From: Streptomyces lateritius | Lineage (GTDB): Bacteria; Actinomycetota; Actinomycetes; Streptomycetales; Streptomycetaceae | DNA length: 34,671 nt | Assembly (NCBI RefSeq): GCF_014649715.1 | Contig: NZ_BMTO01000007.1 | Coordinates: 31,595-66,265 of the forward strand | Reading direction: 5' to 3' | Shown: piece by piece, positions 24,156-31,263 of the stretch | How positions within the stretch are numbered: position 1 is the first letter of the stretch | Layout of the letters: each line of letters opens with the position of its first letter | Notes under the pieces: model-generated | What the model was told of the DNA's origin: nothing | Databases searched by the model: none | The model's input: the letters and a program-made list of their open reading frames with translations, nothing else | Translations under genes and position numbers: made by a program

Positions 24156-25234
24156 CCGCGTGCCGCATCGATAGCCCCGGCCACACGGGGGCTGTCAACA
24201 GTCCGGCGGTCCCGGCGCCTGGGCCGGCCGATCCGGCCGGGCTCGTACACAGGCACCCTGAGCATGCTGCGGCAGGCCAGCACCGCGCCGCCCGCCACCG
24301 GCAGCACGGCGGAGGGCGGCAGCCAGGCGTGGTAGATCAGCAGCCCGATGAGCGTCCCGACGAACGCGATGACGCCCAGTACCACAGCCGTTCCGGGCAC
24401 CGTCAGGCCGAGCCGCCGCAGCCGGTGCGCAATGTGGTCGGTGCCGCCGAGCAGCAGCGGGCGGCCCTGCCGGTGACGGGAGACGAGAACGAGCGCGGTG
24501 TCGGCGGTGACGATGAGGGTGAAGGCGAGCAGTGCGCCCGCGGTGCGGGCCGGGGTGTGGCTGGTGTGCAGCAGTACAGCGGCGGAGGACAGCACGAAAC
24601 CGGTGAACAGCGAGCCGCAGTCACCGAGGAAGATCCGGGCGGGATGCCAGTTGTGCAGCAGGAAGCCGCTGAGGGCGGCGGCCAGTACACAGAGCAGGAG
24701 GGCGAGGCCGGTACGGCCCTCGGTGATCGCGCAGATGGCGAGCCCCAGCGCGACGAGGGCCGCGACTGTCCCCATCACACCGTCGGAGTTGTCCAGCAGG
24801 TTGAAAGCATTGGTGACGAAGACGATCCACAGCACGGCGAGGGCTCCGGTCACCAACCCCAGTCCGCTGCTGTACGCGACGGTCCCCGCGGCACCCGTCT
24901 CGACGACGAGTCGCGCCCGGGGTCCCAGCGGCCGCAAGTCGTCGACCAACCCGAGCACGGCGACGGCGGCTCCGGCCATGAGCAGCGTGCCGACCTCCCG
25001 GCCCACCAGCGCCTGTCCGGTCCAAGGCCCCGAGGAGGCCGCGCCGAGGGTCCCCACGACCACTGCGACCCCGCCGAGGTGGGGGATGGGCCGAGTGTGC
25101 GCCTTGTGGCCGGCGGGACGGTCGAGGAGGCCGGCACAGGAGTGTCCCCACCGCAGCGCGAGGGCACGCAGGAGTCCGGTCAGTACGGCGGTGAGCAGCA
25201 GGGCGGCCGCTGCGGCCGCCAGCGTGTAGGGCAC
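24152..25234 (-). CDS. WecA/MraY-like undecaprenyl-phosphate sugar-1-phosphate transferase
   Basis: 360 residues from a GTG 12 bases after the preceding gene's stop. It is a multi-pass membrane protein with the conserved cytosolic motifs of the family: AVLGLVDDLRPLG (Mg-binding D-D), VTNAFNLLDNSDG (N-x-x-N-x-x-D), RIFLGDCGSLFTGF (G-D-x-G-S) and GGTDHIAHRL (the H-x-H-type loop). The enzyme moves HexNAc-1-phosphate (GlcNAc-type in characterised WecA/TagO) to undecaprenyl phosphate and so initiates the repeat unit. The ~40-residue C-terminus is Arg-rich and cytosolic. WecA next to WecG supports a HexNAc-(ManNAc-like) reducing end. Confidence 0.92.
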   Translation of the reverse strand: MPYTLAAAAAALLLTAVLTGLLRALALRWGHSCAGLLDRPAGHKAHTRPIPHLGGVAVVVGTLGAASSGPWTGQALVGREVGTLLMAGAAVAVLGLVDDLRPLGPRARLVVETGAAGTVAYSSGLGLVTGALAVLWIVFVTNAFNLLDNSDGVMGTVAALVALGLAICAITEGRTGLALLLCVLAAALSGFLLHNWHPARIFLGDCGSLFTGFVLSSAAVLLHTSHTPARTAGALLAFTLIVTADTALVLVSRHRQGRPLLLGGTDHIAHRLRRLGLTVPGTAVVLGVIAFVGTLIGLLIYHAWLPPSAVLPVAGGAVLACRSMLRVPVYEPGRIGRPRRRDRRTVDSPRVAGAIDAARG

Positions 25235-25246
25235 GTGAAGGTCCTC

Positions 25247-26245
25247 TCAGGCCAGGATCAGGCCGGCACCGCTGCGCTCGACGCGCGCCTCGGCGATGGT
25301 CGCGTCGAGAATGTCGTCGAGGGTGTGCTGCGGCCGCCAGCCGGTCAGGGCACGAATCCGCTCAGTGTCGGGCAGTCGGCGCTCCATGTCCTCGAAGCCC
25401 TCGCCGTACGCCTGGTGGTACGGGACGAGCCGGATCTCGGAGTCGCTGGCGCTGCGTGCGATGACGCGGGCGGCCAGTCCGGCAATGGTGGTCTCTTCGT
25501 TCGTACCGATGTTGAAGACCTTGCCGACCGCGTCCGGATGGGCGAGAAGCCGCAGCAGGGCGTCGACGACGTCGGCGACGTGCGCGAAGCAGCGGCGCTG
25601 CTTGCCGTCGCCGTGCACGGTGAGCGGTTCGCCGTGCACGGCCTGGCGTACCAGTCGGGGCACGACCATCCCGTACGCAGGGCTCTGCCGCGGTCCGACC
25701 GTATTGAACAGCCGCACCACGATCGTCGGCAGGTTCAGTTCGCGGTGATAGGCGAAGGCGAGGATCTCGTCGACGGCTTTGGCAGTGGAGTACGACCAGC
25801 GCGCCACGCTCGTACTGCCCAGGATCCGTTCGGCGTTCTCGGCGAGCGGTCCCGAGGAGTTCTTGCCGTAGATCTCCGAGGTGGAGGCGAGGAGCACTTT
25901 GCGGCGGTAACGGTGAGCCGCCTCGATGACCGTCTCGGTGCCGGAGATGTTGGTGGTGAAGGACTGCAGCGGCCGCTCCACGATCAGCCGGACGCCGACG
26001 GCTGCGGCGAGATGGATCACCGTGTCGCACTGCCGGACCAGTTCGTCCACGAGCAACCGGTCGAGCACAGAGCCGTGGACGAAGCGAAAGCATGGATTCT
26101 GTCGGGCATGGTCCAGGTTCTCCTCACGGCCGGTGGTGAGGTTGTCGAGGACGACGACTGTATGGCCCTGTGCAAGCAGGGCGTCGGTGAGATGTGAGCC
26201 GACGAAGCCGGCACCGCCGGTGACCAAATACGTCGTGGGATTCAT
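25247..26245 (-). CDS. Extended SDR nucleotide-sugar epimerase/dehydratase/decarboxylase
   Basis: 332 residues. The NAD-binding TGGAGFVGSHLTDALLAQGH leads into VVVLDNLTTGREENL, and VIHLAAAVGVRLIVERPL follows. The active site is LLASTSEIYGKNSSGP with W-S-Y-S-T-A-K (Tyr/Lys of the SDR triad), then RLFNTVGPRQSPAYGMVVPR and the substrate-binding HGDGKQRRCFAHVADVVDAL. This subgroup covers UDP-glucose 4-epimerases, UDP-glucuronate decarboxylases and related dehydratases; the sequence does not decide by eye. It heads the leftward operon and is divergent from a UDP-sugar dehydrogenase, so acting on the dehydrogenase product, giving for example a pentose or an epimerised uronate, is a reasonable inference. 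Confidence 0.85.
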   Translation of the reverse strand: MNPTTYLVTGGAGFVGSHLTDALLAQGHTVVVLDNLTTGREENLDHARQNPCFRFVHGSVLDRLLVDELVRQCDTVIHLAAAVGVRLIVERPLQSFTTNISGTETVIEAAHRYRRKVLLASTSEIYGKNSSGPLAENAERILGSTSVARWSYSTAKAVDEILAFAYHRELNLPTIVVRLFNTVGPRQSPAYGMVVPRLVRQAVHGEPLTVHGDGKQRRCFAHVADVVDALLRLLAHPDAVGKVFNIGTNEETTIAGLAARVIARSASDSEIRLVPYHQAYGEGFEDMERRLPDTERIRALTGWRPQHTLDDILDATIAEARVERSGAGLILA

Positions 26246-26371
26246 ACGCCGCCTGTCCGGTTGCGGTATCCGAGTGACGCCAAAGCGGCATCTGGCATAT
26301 TACACAGGAAAAGTAGCCTGTTATATCCCAATGTTGAGCGAACAACACGGCTCACATCGGAGATATCACGC
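26246..26371. promoter_or_regulatory. Divergent promoter region with an AT-rich imperfect inverted repeat
   Basis: The 126 bp between the divergent SDR and dehydrogenase genes must start transcription both ways, and so probably controls the main operon. Within it, ATATTACACAGG and CCTGTTATAT (26297-26325) form an imperfect inverted repeat around AAAAGTAG; ACAGG/CCTGT at 26304-26308 and 26317-26321 is the perfect core. The AT content stands out in this genome. TATATC and CATATT are candidate -10 elements for the two directions. Confidence 0.5.
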
Positions 26372-27646
26372 ATGGGATCAACAGCCCCACAGAACATCGT
26401 TCTGGTGATCGGGTTGGGATACGTCGGACTCCCGCTGGCGGTGCGCGCAGCGGAGTCGGGTTTCCGGGTAACCGGCCTGGACAGCGACGAGCAGCGCGTC
26501 AAACGGCTGGAGGCTGCCGACTCGTATATCGAGGACATCCCGAACGAACGACTACTACCGCTGCTCGACTCCGACCAGTTGAGCGTCACCACCGATTACG
26601 CGGACGCGGCCGGCTTCGACGTCTGCGTGATCAGCGTGCCAACCCCGCTGCGCGACGGCATCCCGGACCTGCGGTGCGTTGAGAGCGCGGGCCGGTCGAT
26701 CGCCCCGCTGCTGCGCCCCGGCGCCGTCGTGGTGCTGGAGTCGACGACGTACCCCGGCACCACCGAGGAGATCCTCCTGCCGATCCTCGAGGCGGGCAGC
26801 GGGCTGCGGGCCGGCGAAGAATTCCGGCTCGGGTACAGCCCGGAACGTATCGACCCGGGCAACACCCAGTGGCATCTGGAGAACACCCCCAAGGTCGTCT
26901 CCGGCATCGACGACGACTCCCTCGAAGCGATCACGGAGTTCTACGACCGGATTGTGACCCGGACCGTGCCGGTCTCCTCCCCGCGCACCGCCGAGTTGAC
27001 CAAGCTGCTGGAGAACACCTTCCGGCAGGTGAACATCGCGCTCGTCAACGAACTCGCGATGTGCGCCCGGCCCCTCGGTGTCGACATCTGGGAGGCGGTG
27101 GACGCGGCCGCCACCAAGCCCTTCGGCTACATGCCCTTCACCCCGGGACCCGGGGTGGGCGGTCATTGCCTGCCGGTGGATCCCTCATATCTCTCCTGGC
27201 AGGTAAGGCGGAAGCTCCAGCATGACGTGCGCTTCGTCTCCCTTGCCCACGAGATCAACGAGCACATGCCCGAGTACGTGGTACGGCGCGTCGAGGGCGG
27301 CCTGGCCGGACTCGGACGGCCGCTGGCCGACGCACGGGTGCTGGTGTTGGGGCTTGCGTACAAGAAGAACACCGGAGACGTACGGGAGTCTCCTGCCACC
27401 ATTGTCGCCGAACTGCTGATGGCACGCGGCGCGCGGGTACGAGCCGTGGAGCCGCACGCCGATCCACAATTGCTGCCGTCCGGGGTGCTGTGCGTGGAGC
27501 TGACCGAGGCGGAGATCGCGGCTACCGACGCGGTCGTAGTCCTGACCGACCACGACGACCTCGACTACGGTCTGGTGGAGCGCCATGCTAAGTATGTCTT
27601 CGACGCCCGCAACCGCTGCCGGGGAGACCGAATCGACCGCTTGTAA
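26372..27646 (+). CDS. UDP-sugar 6-dehydrogenase, WbpA/TviB-like class
   Basis: 424 residues from the ATG with CGGAGA upstream; the frame is open earlier, but that part is promoter-like. Motifs in order: VIGLGYVGLPLAVRAAESGF, SYIEDIPNERL, VISVPTPLRDGIPDL, ESTTYPGTTEE, LGYSPERIDPGN, ENTFRQVNIALVNELAM, then TPGPGVGGHCLPVDPSYLSW with the catalytic Cys near residue 265, and GLAYKKNTGDVRESPA. The S-P-E-R-x-x-P-G motif places it with UDP-HexNAc dehydrogenases (WbpA/TviB/WecC) rather than UDP-glucose dehydrogenases, which carry N-P-E-F-L-R-E-G. It oxidises a UDP-sugar C6 alcohol to the uronate in two NAD-dependent steps, so the polymer probably carries an acidic residue. Confidence 0.92.
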   Translation: MGSTAPQNIVLVIGLGYVGLPLAVRAAESGFRVTGLDSDEQRVKRLEAADSYIEDIPNERLLPLLDSDQLSVTTDYADAAGFDVCVISVPTPLRDGIPDLRCVESAGRSIAPLLRPGAVVVLESTTYPGTTEEILLPILEAGSGLRAGEEFRLGYSPERIDPGNTQWHLENTPKVVSGIDDDSLEAITEFYDRIVTRTVPVSSPRTAELTKLLENTFRQVNIALVNELAMCARPLGVDIWEAVDAAATKPFGYMPFTPGPGVGGHCLPVDPSYLSWQVRRKLQHDVRFVSLAHEINEHMPEYVVRRVEGGLAGLGRPLADARVLVLGLAYKKNTGDVRESPATIVAELLMARGARVRAVEPHADPQLLPSGVLCVELTEAEIAATDAVVVLTDHDDLDYGLVERHAKYVFDARNRCRGDRIDRL

Positions 27647-27702
27647 CCGGCCACCGGCGGCATGAGAGGCCCGGCAGGCGTAGTCCAGCGAGCTGTATTT
27701 CG

Positions 27703-27810
27703 TCAACGCCTCTGCTTCTCGATGACGACGGGCAGGGGCGGAGTCTCCGCCTCCTCCTTCCTCCCTTCGGCGAACTGATCGGCGAGCTTTTCCGGGCACT
27801 GGAAGGCCAT
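27703..27810 (-). CDS. Possible very small protein (35 aa)
   Basis: A 35-codon reverse frame reads MAFQCPEKLADQFAEGRKEE, then AETPPLPVVIEKQRR. Its amino-acid composition is unlike the Arg/Pro/Gly noise around it, but no ribosome-binding site or family was recognised. It may be the tail of a lost gene. A perfect 6-bp hairpin (GGCGGA-GTC-TCCGCC, 27736-27750) lies inside it and could instead be the terminator of the rightward dehydrogenase gene. Confidence 0.2.
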   Translation of the reverse strand: MAFQCPEKLADQFAEGRKEEAETPPLPVVIEKQRR

Positions 27811-27856
27811 CCGACCCCCAAGACCCCGGCAAGCCGGACCTGGGCGAATAGGAACT

Positions 27857-28120
27857 AAAGTCAAGCTGTGCCTGACGCCCACAAACGCGCCATGGGCGAA
27901 CCCGAGCACCCAGTTCGGGCCCCTGCGGAACTTCGTCATGCGCGCCTGCCTCGAACCTCCCAACCACATCGTGCTCGCCCGCAGACTCCAGGACTGCCTG
28001 CGGTGGCGCAACGCCAACGTCCGCCCTCCCGACGTCCTGGCCGCCCAACGCCGCGAACGCGCCAAGGTCCGTCGCAAACGCCAGCAACGCTGGAGCCGCC
28101 CACGGCCCAAAGCCGCCTGA
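27857..28120 (+). mobile_element. C-terminal remnant of an IS630-family transposase
   Basis: About 87 codons read VKLCLTPTNAPWANPSTQFG, then PLRNFVMRACLEPPNHIVLA, QDCLRWRNANVRPPDVLAAQ and RRERAKVRRKRQQRW. The P-T-x-x-x-W-x-N-P-x-x-x-x-F-G-P-L-R pattern and the WRNAN..PDVLAAQRRERA tail are typical of the end of the DDE domain in IS630-type transposases. The catalytic Glu expected after N-P-I is absent (NPSTQF). The rest of the transposase and the terminal repeats were not found, so the element is dead. It lies between the dehydrogenase gene and the decaying block to the right and marks that edge of the polysaccharide locus. Confidence 0.75.
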
Positions 28121-28152
28121 TCAAACCCCGGCGAGCGTTCGCGGCCAACGCA

Positions 28153-28869
28153 CTAGCGGTGGTTTGTTGACGGCGGGTCAGGCTCGTGGTAGGCGGGTAG
28201 CAGCAGGAGTTCGTTCTCCTCGGCGGCGAGAAGGCCCTGGTGCGCGGCCCAGAGCACGCCGGCGCAATCGGCGGCCTAGCGGCGGCGGGTGGACAGCTCG
28301 TAAGCGACGTCGGCGATGGCCGAGACGATCTCCTGAACGACCGGCTCGGCCCAGGCGTAGCGCTGGGGGTCGATGGCGGCGAAGGGGCGGACGAGCGCGA
28401 GGGCACGGCGCAGGGCGAGCTCGCCGTCTCCGTCGTGGCGGGCGAGGCCGATGCGGGCAAGGGACTGGAAGTTCCGCCAGTCGCAGGTGACGGCCGGGGC
28501 GAGGCGGTAGCGGCTGTCGCCGGTGTCCTGGACCCGCGGGAAGTAGGCATCTCCGTCGGCGTTCTTGGGCGCAGCGGGCGGTGCCCTCGAGCGGGGCGGC
28601 GAGACGACGGTCGGCGTCGTCCAGGATGTACTCGGCGAGCGCGCGGGCGGCGCGGCGCGCGGGCAGGCGGCCGGCGGCCGGCGTACGTCGTGGGCCACAG
28701 AGCGGGCGGCGCCGGTGAACAGGAGGGCGATCTGCTGGTAGTCCGCGGCTTGGAGGCTGGGGTCGCCCTTCCACGCCAGGACGGCTTTGACGAGGCACTG
28801 GTGGGTGGTGCGGTCGAGCGGGAGCTCGGCCTCTATGCGTCCGTCGGGGTCGTACAGCACCGTCGTCAT
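28153..28869 (-). pseudogene. Unrecognised gene broken by an amber stop and a pair of frameshifts
   Basis: A reverse frame starts at an ATG overlapping the stop of the upstream small gene (ATGA): MTTVLYDPDGRIEAELPLDR, TTHQCLVKAVLAWKGDPSLQ, FTGAARSVAHDVRR. It ends with DGDAYFPRVQDTGDSRYRLA, VTCDWRNFQSLARIGLARHD and AEPVVQEIVSAIADVAYELS. Between ~28575 and 28680 this frame gives Pro/Ala/Ser noise, while the next frame gives ARALAEYILDDADRRLAAPL. Two compensating 1-base shifts are therefore implied. A TAG at 28276-28278 then interrupts otherwise continuous protein (..STRRR-stop-AADCAGVLWAAHQGLLAAEE..) that runs to 28153. The C-terminal half is helical and somewhat like the activator-type domain of some Streptomyces regulators, but no family is claimed. 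Confidence 0.6.
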
Positions 28870-29063
28870 CGGTTCCTCGTTGCGTCATGGCGGTCGGTGG
28901 GGGCGGTGTCGGTCTGGGTGGTGCGTGCGAGGAACCGCGCGAATCCACGGTCGGCGCGGGCCACCAGGGCTGGGGACGGGACGCCGTAGCCGGGCTGGTG
29001 GAGGCCGCGGCTGCCCGCCGGGGCGGTGGCCGTCATGGTGGTGGCGTGGGTGCGTGCGCGCAT
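28866..29063 (-). CDS. Small unrecognised protein (65 aa)
   Basis: 65 residues from ATG 29063. An internal ATG ten codons in would give MTATAPAGSRGLHQPGYGVP, a more natural N-terminus. The C-terminal half reads LVARADRGFARFLARTTQTD. Its stop overlaps the ATG of the following broken gene (ATGA), which supports translation. No domain was recognised. It is probably a member of the block formed with the HTH/DUF5753 gene upstream (96-base gap). Confidence 0.4.
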   Translation of the reverse strand: MRARTHATTMTATAPAGSRGLHQPGYGVPSPALVARADRGFARFLARTTQTDTAPTDRHDATRNR

Positions 29064-29159
29064 GGGGTCCGGCCTCCCGGTGGCTGGTGGCGTCGGTGAT
29101 TCGACGCTATGGGCGGGCGAGGATGGGGCTCAACGAAGTTGCGGAGAATTGCGCGGCCT

Positions 29160-30008
29160 TCACTCCAGGGCGTCGATCGCGGCCCGGATGCGGGCGCGGG
29201 CGGCGTCGCCGTGGACGGCGAGCTTGGCGAGGGCGGTGAACGCACGGGCGTAGTCGGCGAGCTCGCGGGGTTGGCGGACGTTGATGGACGCGGTCAGCGT
29301 CTCCACGACGGTGCACTGGTCGTCGTAGAGGTAGAACGCCTCCAGCGGCCACACGGTGCGCGGGACTTCGAGCGGGATGATGCCGAGGGAGACGGAAGGC
29401 AGCGGCATCACGGTAAGCAGGTGGGCGAGCTGGCCGGTCATCGTCTCGGCGGTGCCGCTCCGGGTGCGCAGCACCCACTCCTCGATGAGGACGACGAAGC
29501 GGTGGCCGCCCTCGTACAGGTAGCGGGAGCGGGCCAGGCGGGCGGCGACGGTCTCGGTGATGTCGTCGGGGGTGCCCTGGAAGTCGGTGATGGAGCGCAT
29601 CAGGGCTTCGGCCTAGCCGGCGGTCTGGAAGAAGCCGGGGATGACGTTGGAGGTGTAGGCGCGGCACACCTGCGCTTCGGCGGTACGGGCGAGGACCTCA
29701 TCCTGGGCCCGGCGCATGCCGGAGCGGTGCAGGCGGCGCCAGTCCTCGCACATCGACTCCACCGCGCGGGCGGTGGCGATGAGGTCGGCGGCCTGGGCCT
29801 GGGCGTGGCAGGCGTCGCACCAGGCGCGCAGGTCGGTGTCGGAGGGCGCGGCCTTGGCGTTGAGGATGCGGGAGGTCTTTGCCGGGTCCCAGCCGCACCG
29901 GGCGGACAGCACACGCCCGTTGATGCCGGCGTCCTTCATCAGGTGCTTCAGGCGCCGCGCGAGGGCTTCGCGAACTGCCTGTGCGCTGGACGATGGGGAG
30001 GCGGGCAT
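29160..30008 (-). pseudogene. HTH (XRE) / DUF5753 regulator interrupted by an amber codon
   Basis: The N-terminal half (ATG 30008) is an XRE-type HTH: ALARRLKHLMKDAGINGRVL and SARCGWDPAKTSRILNAKAA. Next comes the start of DUF5753: CRAYTSNVIPGFFQTAG, then TAG at 29613-29615. Reading on in the same frame gives AEALMRSITDFQG, VAARLARSRYLYEGGHRFVV, LIEEWVLRTRSGTAETMTGQ and VWPLEAFYLYDDQCTVVETL, a complete DUF5753 domain. The family normally has Q-T-x-x-Y-A-x-x-L here, so a Tyr codon (TAC or TAT) has become TAG. These Scr1-like DNA-binding proteins are abundant in Streptomyces and usually pair with small partner genes. An ATG five codons after the TAG could restart the second half as a separate peptide. 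Confidence 0.75.
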
Positions 30009-30027
30009 GTGCTGTCCGGGCCGGGGG

Positions 30028-30276
30028 TCAGACGGTGTACTTCTCGTGCGGGATCGCCCGCTCCCAGACCTTCTCGAACGCGGCCGCGCACAGGGCGGCC
30101 ACCGTCGGGTCGTCGGTGCGCTCCTTGGCGTTCTCGGCCCAGTCGCCGGTGCCGGTGAAGTGGTGGAACTGCACGATGCGGCCGTCCAGGAGCCAGAAGT
30201 CGTTCCCCGGCAGGGCGATGTCGGAGGCGTGGCGGCGGGGCGGCCAGCGGACCTGTTCGCCGGCCTGAAGGTTCAC
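30028..30276 (-). pseudogene. C-terminal fragment of a DUF6879-type protein
   Basis: 82 codons from a GTG: VNLQAGEQVRWPPRRHASDI, ALPGNDFWLLDGRIVQFHHF and AAAFEKVWERAIPHEKYTV. This matches the end of DUF6879-type proteins of Streptomyces (L-P-x-x-D-F-W-L-x-D-x-R-x-V followed by a helical end), which are normally about twice as long. The N-terminal half is absent and the sequence upstream of ~30280 does not continue it, so it is a 5'-truncated remnant. It lies 19 bases before the HTH gene, the usual type of partner. The following 220 bp (30277-30499) showed no gene. Confidence 0.6.
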
Positions 30277-30499
30277 TGTGGTGATGGCGTGCGGAGCACG
30301 CCCAGGACCCGCCTGCCCTGCAGAAGAGCTTCCAGCGCCTCACCCCCTTGCCCCGAACACCGCGCCATCGTCATCGTCGTCGACGACTTCCGGCACCGTC
30401 CGCGGCTCATCCGCGGGGCATGGGCCACCCACTGCCGGCACACCTGCCCCACCACCACTAATGTCGCGCTCTGCCGGCCGAGGGGCTTCGGAAGGACGG

Positions 30500-31144
30500 T
30501 CACGACAAGTGGAGTGCCACCCCGCACAGGCCGAGGCCGCTCTGCGCTGCGGCGCGCCAGACCCGCAGGGGCCCGTCCAGGACACTCTCCTCGCCCTTCG
30601 AGTAGTGCAGCCAGTCCTGGGCGTCTGCGAGGGCGCGCTCCACGGTGCCGAAGGACAGGGCGTGCTCCACGCGCGGGAGGTACGTGCGGACTTCTGCGGA
30701 GGTGAGGAGGAAGTTGCCGCACCAGCCCGGCAGGAGAGCCGCCCGGTCGGGTCCGAGAGCGTGGAAGAGGGAGGCGACTGCGTACTGCTTGGAGTGGACG
30801 GAGATGAACATCCCGTCGAGGCTTTGCCCCTGCCAGACGTCGTCGACGATGTGGAAGGCCGGGTCAGCGGTGCCATCGCACACCTCGTCGACGTGACGGC
30901 CCGGCGCTGTGAGCTCACGGAACGACTCGACCGCAGCGGCGCGAGCCGCCCTGGAAGGCGGGGTGCCGGCAAAGGCGTACCAGGTCCGATGGTCAGGGAA
31001 GGGTGTTCGGCACCACTCCTGCCACCGGCGTCGGGCGTCTGGCTCGGCGCAGTCCGCTCGCATGGCAGGCAGCAGCCGAGGTGCCAGGCTGGCGATGACG
31101 CTGTCTGTGTGGCTGGTGATCGCCCAAGCGCTCGTGAAGCCCAT
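30500..31144 (-). CDS. Unrecognised protein with an LLPG-W-C motif
   Basis: 214 residues from ATG 31144 (MGFTSAWAITSHTDSVIASL); the ribosome-binding site is weak and the frame stays open upstream without looking like protein. It is soluble, with many Trp and His residues. Segments are WQEWCRTPFPDHRTWYAFAG, FHIVDDVWQGQSLDGMFISV, ALLPGWCGNFLLTSAEVRTY and LADAQDWLHYSKGEESVLDG. The coding pattern is good and no known domain was recognised. The leftward neighbour upstream (31264-31935) has a similar LLPG-C-C segment, so the two may be related or work together. Confidence 0.6.
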   Translation of the reverse strand: MGFTSAWAITSHTDSVIASLAPRLLPAMRADCAEPDARRRWQEWCRTPFPDHRTWYAFAGTPPSRAARAAAVESFRELTAPGRHVDEVCDGTADPAFHIVDDVWQGQSLDGMFISVHSKQYAVASLFHALGPDRAALLPGWCGNFLLTSAEVRTYLPRVEHALSFGTVERALADAQDWLHYSKGEESVLDGPLRVWRAAAQSGLGLCGVALHLS

Positions 31145-31263
31145 GGGTACGACGCTATCGCCGAGAACCGACAGGGCAGCTGCCCGGTGGCCACCACAAG
31201 ACCAGCGCCCGTGAAACGTGCTCACGGGGCCGCCACGACGGCAGCGCCTGCAACGCCGGCCCC

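Noticed and set aside
23939..26197. 752-codon rightward open frame
   Set aside because: It is antisense to wecG, wecA and the SDR gene, all clearly coding. Long antisense frames are expected at this GC content.
28276..29615. Amber codon reassigned to an amino acid
   Set aside because: Most clear genes show no internal TAG, and the ambers occur in a block that also has frameshifts and truncations. Decay or sequence error is simpler.
29107..30158. Open frames on both strands opposite the HTH/DUF5753 gene
   Set aside because: They are shadows. The HTH and DUF5753 motifs lie only in the reverse frame of 29160-30008.
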